Assembly: GCA_964370185.1 (NCBI GenBank)
Contig: CAYJIJ010000025.1
Span: forward strand, 1 to 32,280
Reading direction: 5' to 3'
Source: CAYJEQ01 sp964370185
GTDB taxonomy: Bacteria > Bacillota > Clostridia > Oscillospirales > Ruminococcaceae
DNA: 32,280 nt
Part shown: positions 1 through 7,028 of the stretch, piece after piece
How the letters are laid out: each line of letters starts with the position of its first letter
Position numbering within the stretch: position 1 is the stretch's first letter
Position numbers and translations under genes: made by a program
Notes under the pieces: generated by a model
What the model saw: only the letters and a program-made list of their open reading frames with translations
What the model was told of the DNA's origin: nothing
Databases searched by the model: none

Positions 1-79
1 AAAAAAATAGAAATTAACTTTACTTTTTATAGAAAAACTTCATTTTTATATAATGCTTAATTGTAATTTTATTACGGAA

Positions 80-124
80 TTTTTTGGTTTTTTTGATTTT
101 TTTAAAGCTTTTTTGTCGTTTTTT
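80..124. other. Phased T-tracts, likely curved DNA
   Basis: Five runs of six or seven T lie at 80-85, 88-94, 97-103, 109-114 and 119-124, so their centres are about 9 to 11 bases apart, close to one helical turn. Phased A/T tracts of this kind are known to bend DNA. The run sits 110 to 160 bases before the zapA start codon in a very AT-rich upstream region (1-237) where I see no gene. A role in promoter activity is inference. Confidence 0.45.
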
Positions 125-189
125 CTTATTTTAATGCAAAAACTTATTAAAAAGCAAAATTAACTCTTTTTAAAAAGTGAAAAATATAT

Positions 190-210
190 TATAATAAGGT
201 ATTATATAAT
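190..210 (+). promoter_or_regulatory. Possible zapA promoter -10 boxes
   Basis: Two perfect TATAAT hexamers occur at 190-195 and 205-210, upstream of the zapA ribosome binding site (AGGAGG near 224-229). Neither has a convincing -35 box 17 bases upstream, so which one is used, and the transcription start, are uncertain. Confidence 0.3.
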
Positions 211-237
211 TTAATTACTGTATAGGAGGATGTCTAT

Positions 238-612
238 ATGATAAATAGAGTTAGAATAGAAGTGCAGGGTGGAAAATATACAATAGCCACTCCAGAGAGT
301 GAAGCATATGTGCAGGAGCTTGCAAGGGAGCTTGACGAGCAGGTGGATTTACTTATAAATCAAGATGCGCGCCTATCACTTAGCGACTGCTTAGTACTCT
401 GCTGCATGCAATATCTCGACGGATATAAGAAAAGCGAAGTGAGCTCCGATCATATGAGGAACCAACTTTCCGACTATGTTGAAGATGCGGCAAGAGCGAG
501 AATAGAGCTTGATGAAGCTAAAAGAGAAATCGAGTATTTAAAGCATCAGCTCGATATAAATAATACAGCCTATAATGATTTAATGGACAGTGCGTATAAT
601 AATGATAAATAA
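238..612 (+). CDS. zapA: Cell division protein ZapA
   Basis: This 124-residue protein matches the small ZapA family, which binds FtsZ at the cytoplasmic division ring and promotes filament bundling. The N-terminal part (residues 1-60, starting MINRVRIEVQGGKYTI) has the ZapA head-domain pattern: a short beta segment, then a helix containing VQELARELDEQVDLL. Residues 70-118 form a long acidic heptad-like helix (ARIELDEAKREIEYLKHQL), consistent with the ZapA coiled coil. The start is supported by AGGAGG eight bases upstream. In Clostridia zapA commonly sits just before a U32 peptidase gene, as here; the next ORF overlaps its stop codon, so the two are probably co-transcribed. Family identity is fairly secure from length, layout and context, although the sequence is not strongly conserved. 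Confidence 0.85.
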   Translation: MINRVRIEVQGGKYTIATPESEAYVQELARELDEQVDLLINQDARLSLSDCLVLCCMQYLDGYKKSEVSSDHMRNQLSDYVEDAARARIELDEAKREIEYLKHQLDINNTAYNDLMDSAYNNDK

Positions 613-2665
613 TAAAATAGAGATATTATCCCCAGCGGGCAGTGAAGAATCTGCAAAAGCGGCAATAGCCTGTGGAGCGGATGCTATATACCTCGGCATG
701 AAAAAATTAGGTGCAAGACAAAATGCCACAAACTTTGACAGCGATGAGCTTAAAAAGATTGTGGCTTATTCCCATGCGTATGGAGCGAAAGTCTGTCTCA
801 CACTTAATATACTTGTTTATGACAAAGAGATGGACGAAGTGATATCTGCGATAAATGAAGCGGCGCAGGCTGGTGTGGACGCATTTATCATACAGGATTT
901 AGCGGTGGCAGAGCTTGCAAAAGAAATAGCTCCACATATAGAGCGTTACGCTTCCACCCAGCTTGTAATACATAATGTATACGGCGCAAAAATGGCGAAA
1001 GAGCTCGGATTTAAAAGAGCTGTGCTCGCAAGAGAGCTTACAAAATCCGAGATAATGGAAATCACTAAGAGTGGATATATAGAAACAGAAGTGTTTCTAC
1101 ACGGCGCACTTTGTATGTCGATTTCGGGGCAGTGTTATTTAAGCTCCATGATTGGCGAGCGAAGTGGAAACAGAGGCCTTTGTGCACAGCCATGCAGGCT
1201 TCCATTCGCTGTAAAGGGAGGGAATTCCCATGCACTATCGCTTAAAGATTTATCGGTGGTTGAGCAGATAAACGAGCTTGCCGATATGGGTGTGACCTGT
1301 GTGAAAATCGAGGGAAGAATGAAGCGTCCCGAATATGTGGCGGCGGCAACCAAAGCGGCATATGACGCAAGGGAGGGGAAAACTCCCGACACTAAAACAC
1401 TCAAAAGTATATTTTCACGCAGTGGATTTACCGATGGATATTACAATGATAAAATAGATGGCGAAATGTTTGGCACAAGGCAAAAAGAAGATGTGGTTGC
1501 GGCAAATTCTGTGATGAGTGAGCTTGCTACACTCTACCGAAATCCACTCGGCAGGGTGGGGATAAAGCTTTACCTAAGCGCTAAAAATGGCGAACAAGCA
1601 ACACTAACAGCAACCGACAGCGACGGAAACACCGCCATTTCATACGGAGAGGTGCCCGAGATTGCAATAAATGCACCCACCACCATGGAGCGAGCGGCTG
1701 AAAACCTCGCAAAACTTGGGGGGACACCGTTTTTCGCAGAAAGTATTGATGGCGAAATTGGCAGTGGACTGATAATCCCTGCCTCTAAGCTAAATGCACT
1801 GCGCAGGGAATGTGTGGACAAGTTAAGGGCGATGAGGGAAGAGGTAAAAGCGCACCATGTCACTTCGGGGACTATCCTCAAATACAGTGGTGCTAAAAAC
1901 AGTGAACCGCCAAAATGTAGGGTGCGGTTATCCTCATTTAAGCAGATAACGCCCGAGCTTATAAAAACCGCAGAGGCGGTGATAATGCCGCTATCCATGG
2001 CGATAAAATATCTTCCGCAAATGGAGGAAGTGCTTAGAAGAAAAGTCTGGGCGGAGCTTCCAGGTGTTGACTTTAGGCAGAGCAATACAAAAGATAGAGT
2101 GCAGTCGCTGATAGCTGAGGGAATAGAGCATTTTGTAGTGGGTAATATCGGGGAAATACTTCTTTGTAAGGAACTTTCGGCAAAATACATCCACGGGAGT
2201 TTTAGACTGAATGTGTTTAACCAAGTTACGGCGGATATCTTAAAGAATATGGGCCTTTGCGACATAGAAGCTTCTTTCGAGCTTTCACTGCCAAAGGCGA
2301 TGAATTTGCAAAAAGCGGTGCCTACTGGGATGGTGGCTTTTGGATACCTACCACTTATGACATTCAGAAATTGCCCGATAAAGGCAAATATAGGATGCGA
2401 TAACTGCAAAGGCTTTTCGGAGATAATTGACCGCAGAGGAACTGTCTTTTATATAGACTGCGTAGGCGGCAGGGCAAAGCTTTACAACAGCCTACCCCTA
2501 TATCTTGCGGACAGGCAGGCAGAGCTTTTAGGATTTGAGTTTATAACGCTTAATTTCACAAAAGAAAATGCCAACGAAGTAAATGAAATACTCGCCGCAT
2601 ATAAAAACGGCAGTGCACCCACAAGGGATATAACAAGGGGACTTTACTACCGAAATGTAAAATAG
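602..2665 (+). CDS. U32 peptidase-family protein with DUF3656-type C-terminus (RNA hydroxylation)
   Basis: The protein has about 687 residues. The N-terminus (EILSPAGSEESAKAAI) and the U32 signature EVFLHGALCMSISGQC followed by YLSS (about residues 160-180) identify the peptidase U32 family. Cysteines in CMSISGQC, GLCAQPC and, near the C-terminus, NCPIKANIGCDNC are candidate metal or Fe-S ligands. Characterised relatives (RlhA, TrhP/YrrMNO-type) hydroxylate 23S rRNA or tRNA rather than degrade protein, so RNA modification is the more likely role; the older name is collagenase-like protease. The length fits members with an added DUF3656-like C-terminal region. ATG 602 is preferred because the conserved N-terminus begins there; a GTG at 590 is also in frame. 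Either start overlaps the zapA stop, suggesting translational coupling. The exact RNA substrate cannot be read from sequence. Confidence 0.85.
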   Translation: MINNKIEILSPAGSEESAKAAIACGADAIYLGMKKLGARQNATNFDSDELKKIVAYSHAYGAKVCLTLNILVYDKEMDEVISAINEAAQAGVDAFIIQDLAVAELAKEIAPHIERYASTQLVIHNVYGAKMAKELGFKRAVLARELTKSEIMEITKSGYIETEVFLHGALCMSISGQCYLSSMIGERSGNRGLCAQPCRLPFAVKGGNSHALSLKDLSVVEQINELADMGVTCVKIEGRMKRPEYVAAATKAAYDAREGKTPDTKTLKSIFSRSGFTDGYYNDKIDGEMFGTRQKEDVVAANSVMSELATLYRNPLGRVGIKLYLSAKNGEQATLTATDSDGNTAISYGEVPEIAINAPTTMERAAENLAKLGGTPFFAESIDGEIGSGLIIPASKLNALRRECVDKLRAMREEVKAHHVTSGTILKYSGAKNSEPPKCRVRLSSFKQITPELIKTAEAVIMPLSMAIKYLPQMEEVLRRKVWAELPGVDFRQSNTKDRVQSLIAEGIEHFVVGNIGEILLCKELSAKYIHGSFRLNVFNQVTADILKNMGLCDIEASFELSLPKAMNLQKAVPTGMVAFGYLPLMTFRNCPIKANIGCDNCKGFSEIIDRRGTVFYIDCVGGRAKLYNSLPLYLADRQAELLGFEFITLNFTKENANEVNEILAAYKNGSAPTRDITRGLYYRNVK

Positions 2666-2673
2666 GAGGGCAT

Positions 2674-3105
2674 ATGCTAAAAGTTAAGAAACTTCATATT
2701 AATGCACAAATTCCAAAGAGGGCTACCGAGGGAAGCGCAGGCTATGACCTCTGCGCAAGACTTGACAGTGCAGTGACTATCAAAAAAGGTTGCATAGAAA
2801 AGATACCCACTGGGATTGCAGTGGCACTGCAAAATGGCACGGCAGGATTTATTTTTGGAAGAAGTGGGCTTGGGATAAAGCATGGAATTTCTCCTGCTAA
2901 TGCCGTCGGTGTGATAGACAGCGATTACCGTGGTGAAATAATAGTAGGGCTTATTAATAACGGCAGTGAAGACTTCACTATAAACGACGGAGAAAGAATA
3001 GCTCAGCTGATAGTAATGCCGATACAAACCCCCGAAATAGAGCTTGTAGAAGAGCTTGAGTCCACCGAAAGAGGCAGTGGAGGTTTCGGCTCTACAGGGA
3101 AATAG
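2674..3105 (+). CDS. dut: Deoxyuridine 5'-triphosphate nucleotidohydrolase (dUTPase)
   Basis: The trimeric dUTPase family hydrolyses dUTP to dUMP and pyrophosphate, keeping uracil out of DNA and supplying dUMP for thymidylate synthesis. The 143-residue length is typical. All five family motifs are present in order: AGYDLCA (residues ~22-28), GRSGLGIKHGI (~62-72), GVIDSDYRGEI (~79-89), GERIAQLIV (~106-114) and the glycine-rich C-terminal arm RGSGGFGSTG (~132-141). The start is preceded by AGGAGG, eight bases after the stop of the U32 gene, so it belongs to the same transcription unit. Confidence 0.96.
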   Translation: MLKVKKLHINAQIPKRATEGSAGYDLCARLDSAVTIKKGCIEKIPTGIAVALQNGTAGFIFGRSGLGIKHGISPANAVGVIDSDYRGEIIVGLINNGSEDFTINDGERIAQLIVMPIQTPEIELVEELESTERGSGGFGSTGK

Positions 3106-3211
3106 GGAGAAACGAAAAAATATCTGAAAAGCTTCTATTTTAAGCTTGTGCAGATTAAACTTCACCCCAAATACTAAAGGTTTTAGCGCTTGGAAAGGTA
3201 CAATTATAATT

Positions 3212-3484
3212 ATGGTTAGGATGAAATCAAGCCTTGTACTTATATTTTTTATACTTGCAGGGATAATAGTAGGCTCACTCGTAGCAGGTGCTACTGCTAA
3301 TATGGCACTCTTTTCATGGCTTTCCTATGGGAGCAGTGTGGGTATATCGGCGGCAAATCCCATGGTGATTGATTTAGAGATACTCGTTATTACATTTGGA
3401 TTTGAAATGGGAATAAATATTTCACAGATAATATTTATTTTCATTGCGTTATTTTGCTATAATAGCTTTGGAAAGAGAATATAG
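3212..3484 (+). CDS. DUF4321-type small membrane protein
   Basis: This protein of about 90 residues has an N-terminal hydrophobic helix (LVLIFFILAGIIVGSLVAG), a middle segment with LFSWLSYG and a C-terminal hydrophobic helix (ISQIIFIFIALFCYN). This layout, and the position immediately before maf, match the uncharacterised DUF4321 family of Clostridia; the function is unknown. An in-frame upstream ATG at 3146 would add 22 non-hydrophobic residues. I prefer ATG 3212 because the family usually begins a few residues before the first helix and a GGAAAGG lies upstream. Only two bases separate its stop from maf, so the two are co-transcribed. Confidence 0.7.
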   Translation: MVRMKSSLVLIFFILAGIIVGSLVAGATANMALFSWLSYGSSVGISAANPMVIDLEILVITFGFEMGINISQIIFIFIALFCYNSFGKRI

Positions 3485-3486
3485 AT

Positions 3487-4083
3487 ATGAAAGATAATAA
3501 AAAAAGAGAATTAATTCTCGCCTCGGCATCACCTCGCAGGCAGGAGCTTTTAAAAAATATCTGCAAGGATTTTCTTGTAGTGGTGTCCGACTGTGAGGAG
3601 ATTATTGATAACTCCCAAGCCCCCGCCCTTATAGTAGAGAGCTTAGCGCTCCAAAAGGCGGAGAATGTCTTTTCGCAGAATAATCACGCAGTTGTGATAG
3701 GATGTGACACAGTGGTAGCTTGCGACGGTGAAATACTCGGCAAACCCAAAAACTCAGAAGATGCAAAAAATATGCTAAATCTTCTCTCAGATAAAACACA
3801 TCAGGTGCTCACAGGGGTGTGCATAATGGGTGAAGAGCTAAAAGGTGTTTTTTCTGTATGCACCGAAGTTACCTTTAAGCCTTTGAGCGAGGAAGAAATA
3901 GAGAGCTACATAGATACAAACGAGCCATTTGACAAAGCAGGCGCATATGGGATACAGGGTTTTGGCGGAGCATTTGTTAGAGGGATTGTCGGCGATTATT
4001 TCAGCGTTATGGGACTTCCTATAAATCAAATTTATGAGCATTTAAGACAGCTAAAATTAGATGAATTTCTAAAGTTGAGCTAA
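3487..4083 (+). CDS. maf: Maf-family nucleoside triphosphate pyrophosphatase
   Basis: Maf proteins hydrolyse non-canonical or modified nucleoside triphosphates (dTTP/UTP-type substrates) and can arrest septum formation when overproduced. The 198 residues begin with the family motif LILASASPRRQELL (residues ~8-21) and contain VVIGCDTVVACDGEILGKP (~75-93), which carries the conserved Asp-Thr pair, and the KAGAYGIQG motif (~150-158). The gene follows DUF4321 directly and precedes the mre cluster, the classical maf-mreBCD order. It is the last gene before a gap of about 335 bases that contains a new promoter. Confidence 0.93.
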   Translation: MKDNKKRELILASASPRRQELLKNICKDFLVVVSDCEEIIDNSQAPALIVESLALQKAENVFSQNNHAVVIGCDTVVACDGEILGKPKNSEDAKNMLNLLSDKTHQVLTGVCIMGEELKGVFSVCTEVTFKPLSEEEIESYIDTNEPFDKAGAYGIQGFGGAFVRGIVGDYFSVMGLPINQIYEHLRQLKLDEFLKLS

Positions 4084-4141
4084 AATAAACAAGAAATGAC
4101 ACTTAAAGTGATAAATATACAAAATATTTTGTATATTTTTA

Positions 4142-4170
4142 TTGTGTAATAGAACAAAAAACGATATAAT
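4142..4170 (+). promoter_or_regulatory. Sigma-A-type promoter of the mreBCD-mrdA-minD operon
   Basis: A -35 box TTGTGT (4142-4147), a 17-base spacer and a perfect -10 box TATAAT (4165-4170) lie about 250 bases before mreB. The predicted start near 4177 leaves a leader of about 240 bases. Read directly from sequence; not tested. Confidence 0.65.
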
Positions 4171-4176
4171 AAATAC

Positions 4177-4418
4177 AGAATAAGTTCTAAAGCGTATTTT
4201 CACTGTTTTTGTGGTGAAGATATGCAAAAACACAAGCTTTAAGTTAATTATATTTGATGCCACCTTATCGTTGCTATTCTGACGGACGAAAGCGTAGGCA
4301 TGGATTATATCAAAATTTTTCCCGCAATCTCCACACCCTCAAAAGGATTGGATAAAACTACGCAAAATGGGAAATAAAAAATAAATAATGCATAGTAATA
4401 ATAAAGGAGAATATTAAA
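4177..4418 (+). promoter_or_regulatory. Long structured 5' leader upstream of mreB
   Basis: The untranslated leader holds three candidate stems. The first is a 12-bp hairpin, GCGTATTTTCAC (4192-4203) with GTGAAGATATGC (4214-4225), including two G-U pairs. The second is a hairpin closed by ATGCC/GGCAT around 4257-4301. The third is closed by TTTCCC near 4318 and GGGAAA near 4370, with CAATC/GATTG inside. An alternative TAAAGC/GCTTTA pairing could compete with the first stem. I do not recognise a known riboswitch core. Function unknown; regulation of the operon is inferred from position. Confidence 0.4.
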
Positions 4419-5450
4419 ATGTTCGGAATAAAATTCGGTAAAGATATAGGTATAGACCTTGGCACAGCAAACACACTTGTGTTTATGAAAGGCAAGGGCA
4501 TTATAATGCGTGAGCCGTCGGTTGTGGCAGTGGACACAAGAACCGACAGAGTGCGTTATGTTGGGCAGGAAGCAAAGGATGTAATCGGCCGTACACCTGG
4601 CTCAATTGTTGCAGTAAGACCACTTAAAGACGGAGTTATTGCAGACTTTGACATTACTGCAAACATGCTTCAAATATTCATCAAAAAAGCATTTAACAAT
4701 TCTATGTTTGCAAAACCAAGAGTTGTAATCTGCATACCCTCGGGGGTTACCGCTGTTGAGAGAAGAGCAGTTAGAGCGGCGGCGTTTAAAGCAGGTGCAC
4801 GCCATGTTTCGATTATAGAAGAGCCAATGGCGGCGGCAATAGGTGCAGGACTACCAGTTGCAGAAGCCACAGGTAGCATGGTTGTTGACATCGGCGGCGG
4901 CACGAGTGAAGTGGCGGTAATATCGCTTGGCGGTATAGTTTCCGCTAAATCTGTGAGAATGGGTGGCGATCAGTTTGATAATGCCATTGTCCAGTATGTA
5001 AAGAAAAAATACAATATGCTCATAGGTGAGAGAACTGCCGAAGACATTAAGATAAAAATAGGCTCGGCATATCCATATGAAGGTGAAGACGTGATGAACA
5101 TTAAGGGTAGAAACTTAGTGGACGGACTGCCTAAAAATATTGATATCACACCCGAAGCAGTACGTGAAGCACTTGTAGACTCGCTTTCTGTGGTAATAGA
5201 TGCAATTAAAACCACACTTGAAAGAACACCACCCGAGCTTGCCGCAGATATCATAGACAGCGGCATAGTGCTAACAGGTGGCGGTGCAATGCTAAAAGGG
5301 CTTGATAAATTAATCGAAAGAGAAACCGGCATGGATGTACATATAGCGGAAAATCCACTCGACTGCGTAGCAGTGGGTACTGGTTCAGTGCTTGAAGATA
5401 TCGAGCTTCTAAAAGAAGTACAAACCGATGACGACGAAGGTAGATATTAA
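4419..5450 (+). CDS. mreB: Rod shape-determining protein MreB
   Basis: MreB is the bacterial actin that forms membrane-attached filaments and directs elongasome movement along the side wall. The 343-residue protein has the actin-fold ATPase motifs in order: phosphate-1 IDLGTANTLVF (~residues 12-22), phosphate-2 VVDIGGGTSEVAVISLGG (~154-171) and the adenosine motif VLTGGGAMLKGL (~285-296). The segment EEPMAAAIGAGLPV (~131-144) is also typical. AAAGGAGA precedes the ATG. It is the first gene of an operon with mreC, mreD, the elongation transpeptidase mrdA and minD. MreB points to a rod-shaped cell. Confidence 0.97.
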   Translation: MFGIKFGKDIGIDLGTANTLVFMKGKGIIMREPSVVAVDTRTDRVRYVGQEAKDVIGRTPGSIVAVRPLKDGVIADFDITANMLQIFIKKAFNNSMFAKPRVVICIPSGVTAVERRAVRAAAFKAGARHVSIIEEPMAAAIGAGLPVAEATGSMVVDIGGGTSEVAVISLGGIVSAKSVRMGGDQFDNAIVQYVKKKYNMLIGERTAEDIKIKIGSAYPYEGEDVMNIKGRNLVDGLPKNIDITPEAVREALVDSLSVVIDAIKTTLERTPPELAADIIDSGIVLTGGGAMLKGLDKLIERETGMDVHIAENPLDCVAVGTGSVLEDIELLKEVQTDDDEGRY

Positions 5451-5509
5451 TGGATTTTATATCCAAGCTTTTATAAATAGCTAAGATTTAGAGCGCAGGG
5501 GGAAATGAA

Positions 5510-6433
5510 ATGGGTGATTTTTTTAAAAGCACCAAGTTCAAAATCCTCCTTTGCGTGTTTGTGGTAATTTTCTTTTTCATGCTAAATGCCTCAAGAGCAG
5601 GGGGCATGGCACCGATAACATCTCGCATAGTAAGCTATGTTGCGATGCCGTTTCAGAGGGCATCCGCCTATATTTCTGAGGAAGTGGGGGGCGTATTTGC
5701 AATATTTGCCAATGCGAGTAGTATTGCGGAAGAAAACGAAGAACTGCGCGCAAAGGTGGATGAATTAAACCAAAAAATGATTGAGTACGATACTTATAAA
5801 AGGGAGAGCCAATATCTTAAGGAATTTTTGGAGATAAAGGGGCAAAACCCAACGCTGGACTTTGAACCGGCAACTGTAATAGCAAGGGATGCAAACGACA
5901 GATTTTACTCATTTACAATAGATAAAGGAAGCTCAAGCGGAATTGAAGTGCGTGATGCAGTCATAACTCCGGGTGGGCTTGTAGGCGTTGTCAGTGAAGT
6001 GGGGGATATCCACGCAAAGGTAATTACAATAATTGATATATCGCTTGAAGTGAGTGCAGTTAGCTCAGCATCAAGGGATATAGGGATTGCAGTGGGAAGT
6101 GTTGATGTTTCACAGGATGGAAATCTACTCTTCACCCTCTTAGACCGTGACACAGAGCTTGCGGAAGGCGATTTGATAGTCACTTCGGGATATGGGGGAC
6201 AGTATCCGAGCAATATAGTTATAGGGACTGTAATAAAAGTGGAGGACGACCCAAGCGGAACTTCTAAATACGCAGTGATAGAGCCAGCCGCCGACCCTAA
6301 AGAAGTGAGCGATGTGCTTGTGATAAAAGATTTCTATTACGAAGAAAGCATGGACGAAGAGTTTAGAGCAGAGCAAGCGGACACAGAAAATGATACTGAA
6401 TTAGAAGATACAGAAGATCCTGCCACAGAATAA
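5510..6433 (+). CDS. mreC: Rod shape-determining protein MreC
   Basis: MreC is a bitopic membrane protein linking MreB filaments to periplasmic or extracellular wall synthases. The 307-residue protein has a short cytoplasmic start, one membrane helix (~residues 9-27, ILLCVFVVIFFFMLNA), a coiled-coil segment (~65-105, EENEELRAKVDELNQKMIEYD), then the MreC beta-domain with DRFYSFTIDKGSSSGIE, ITPGGLVGVV and VTSGYGGQYPSNIVIGTV. The tail after about residue 275 is strongly acidic. An AGGGGGA ribosome binding site precedes the ATG. It sits between mreB and mreD in the usual order. Confidence 0.95.
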   Translation: MGDFFKSTKFKILLCVFVVIFFFMLNASRAGGMAPITSRIVSYVAMPFQRASAYISEEVGGVFAIFANASSIAEENEELRAKVDELNQKMIEYDTYKRESQYLKEFLEIKGQNPTLDFEPATVIARDANDRFYSFTIDKGSSSGIEVRDAVITPGGLVGVVSEVGDIHAKVITIIDISLEVSAVSSASRDIGIAVGSVDVSQDGNLLFTLLDRDTELAEGDLIVTSGYGGQYPSNIVIGTVIKVEDDPSGTSKYAVIEPAADPKEVSDVLVIKDFYYEESMDEEFRAEQADTENDTELEDTEDPATE

Positions 6434-6466
6434 AATTAAAAAGCGGCTTATAAATAAAGGGGGTGT

Positions 6467-7000
6467 GTGGCTATTAAAGACAATAAAATTAGAATATATA
6501 CCTTTAAATTTCTAAGCTATATATTAATTGCGATAATACTGCTCGTCATGCAAACCACACCCAATTTCTTAGAGATTTCAGGCATAAAACCAATGCTTTT
6601 AGCACCACTACTTTTAGCGGTGGCAATGGTAGAGGGAGAGTTTATAGGTGGGCTTTTTGGGGCGTTTGCAGGCGTGCTTGCGGATTATGCCTCCCACACA
6701 TTCTTCGGATTTAATTCCATTATTTTTTTAATCGCAGCAGTAACAGTGGGGCTTTTAACCACATACTACATACACAATAAGCCTTTAAACTGCGCTATTT
6801 TTACACTCTCAGTGCTTCTCATCAGAGGACTAATAGAATACTATTTCTTTTATGATATGTGGATTGATTATGGCTCTGTGGTGATACTTATTAATGAGAT
6901 AATACCCACGGCAATTTACACTACATTATTTGCCGTGCCGATATATTTACCTATAAGGTATTTAAATAATTATTTTCAGTTTAAAATAGAGGATAATTAG
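6467..7000 (+). CDS. mreD: Rod shape-determining protein MreD
   Basis: This 177-residue, very hydrophobic protein has about five or six membrane helices, for example ILIAIILLVMQTTPNF (~17-32) and LLAPLLLAVAMVEGEF (~42-57). The glycine-rich stretch FIGGLFGAFAGVLADYAS matches the MreD family motif. MreD is an integral membrane partner of MreC and PBP2. Translation appears to begin at GTG 6467 just after an AAGGGGG sequence; the spacing is short, so expression may be modest. Position between mreC and mrdA supports the call. Confidence 0.92.
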   Translation: MAIKDNKIRIYTFKFLSYILIAIILLVMQTTPNFLEISGIKPMLLAPLLLAVAMVEGEFIGGLFGAFAGVLADYASHTFFGFNSIIFLIAAVTVGLLTTYYIHNKPLNCAIFTLSVLLIRGLIEYYFFYDMWIDYGSVVILINEIIPTAIYTTLFAVPIYLPIRYLNNYFQFKIEDN

Positions 7001-7028
7001 CAAAAATAATTTTAGTTGGAGGTAGAAA

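Noticed and set aside
1570..2409. 279-residue open frame on the minus strand
   Set aside because: Lies wholly inside the U32-family gene in antisense, has no ribosome binding site and a biased Ser/Ile/Leu composition typical of a shadow frame.
4284..4305. c-di-GMP riboswitch-like string GGACGAAAGCG in the mreB leader
   Set aside because: The rest of the GEMM core (GGGCAAACC-like segment and the second conserved arm) is missing.
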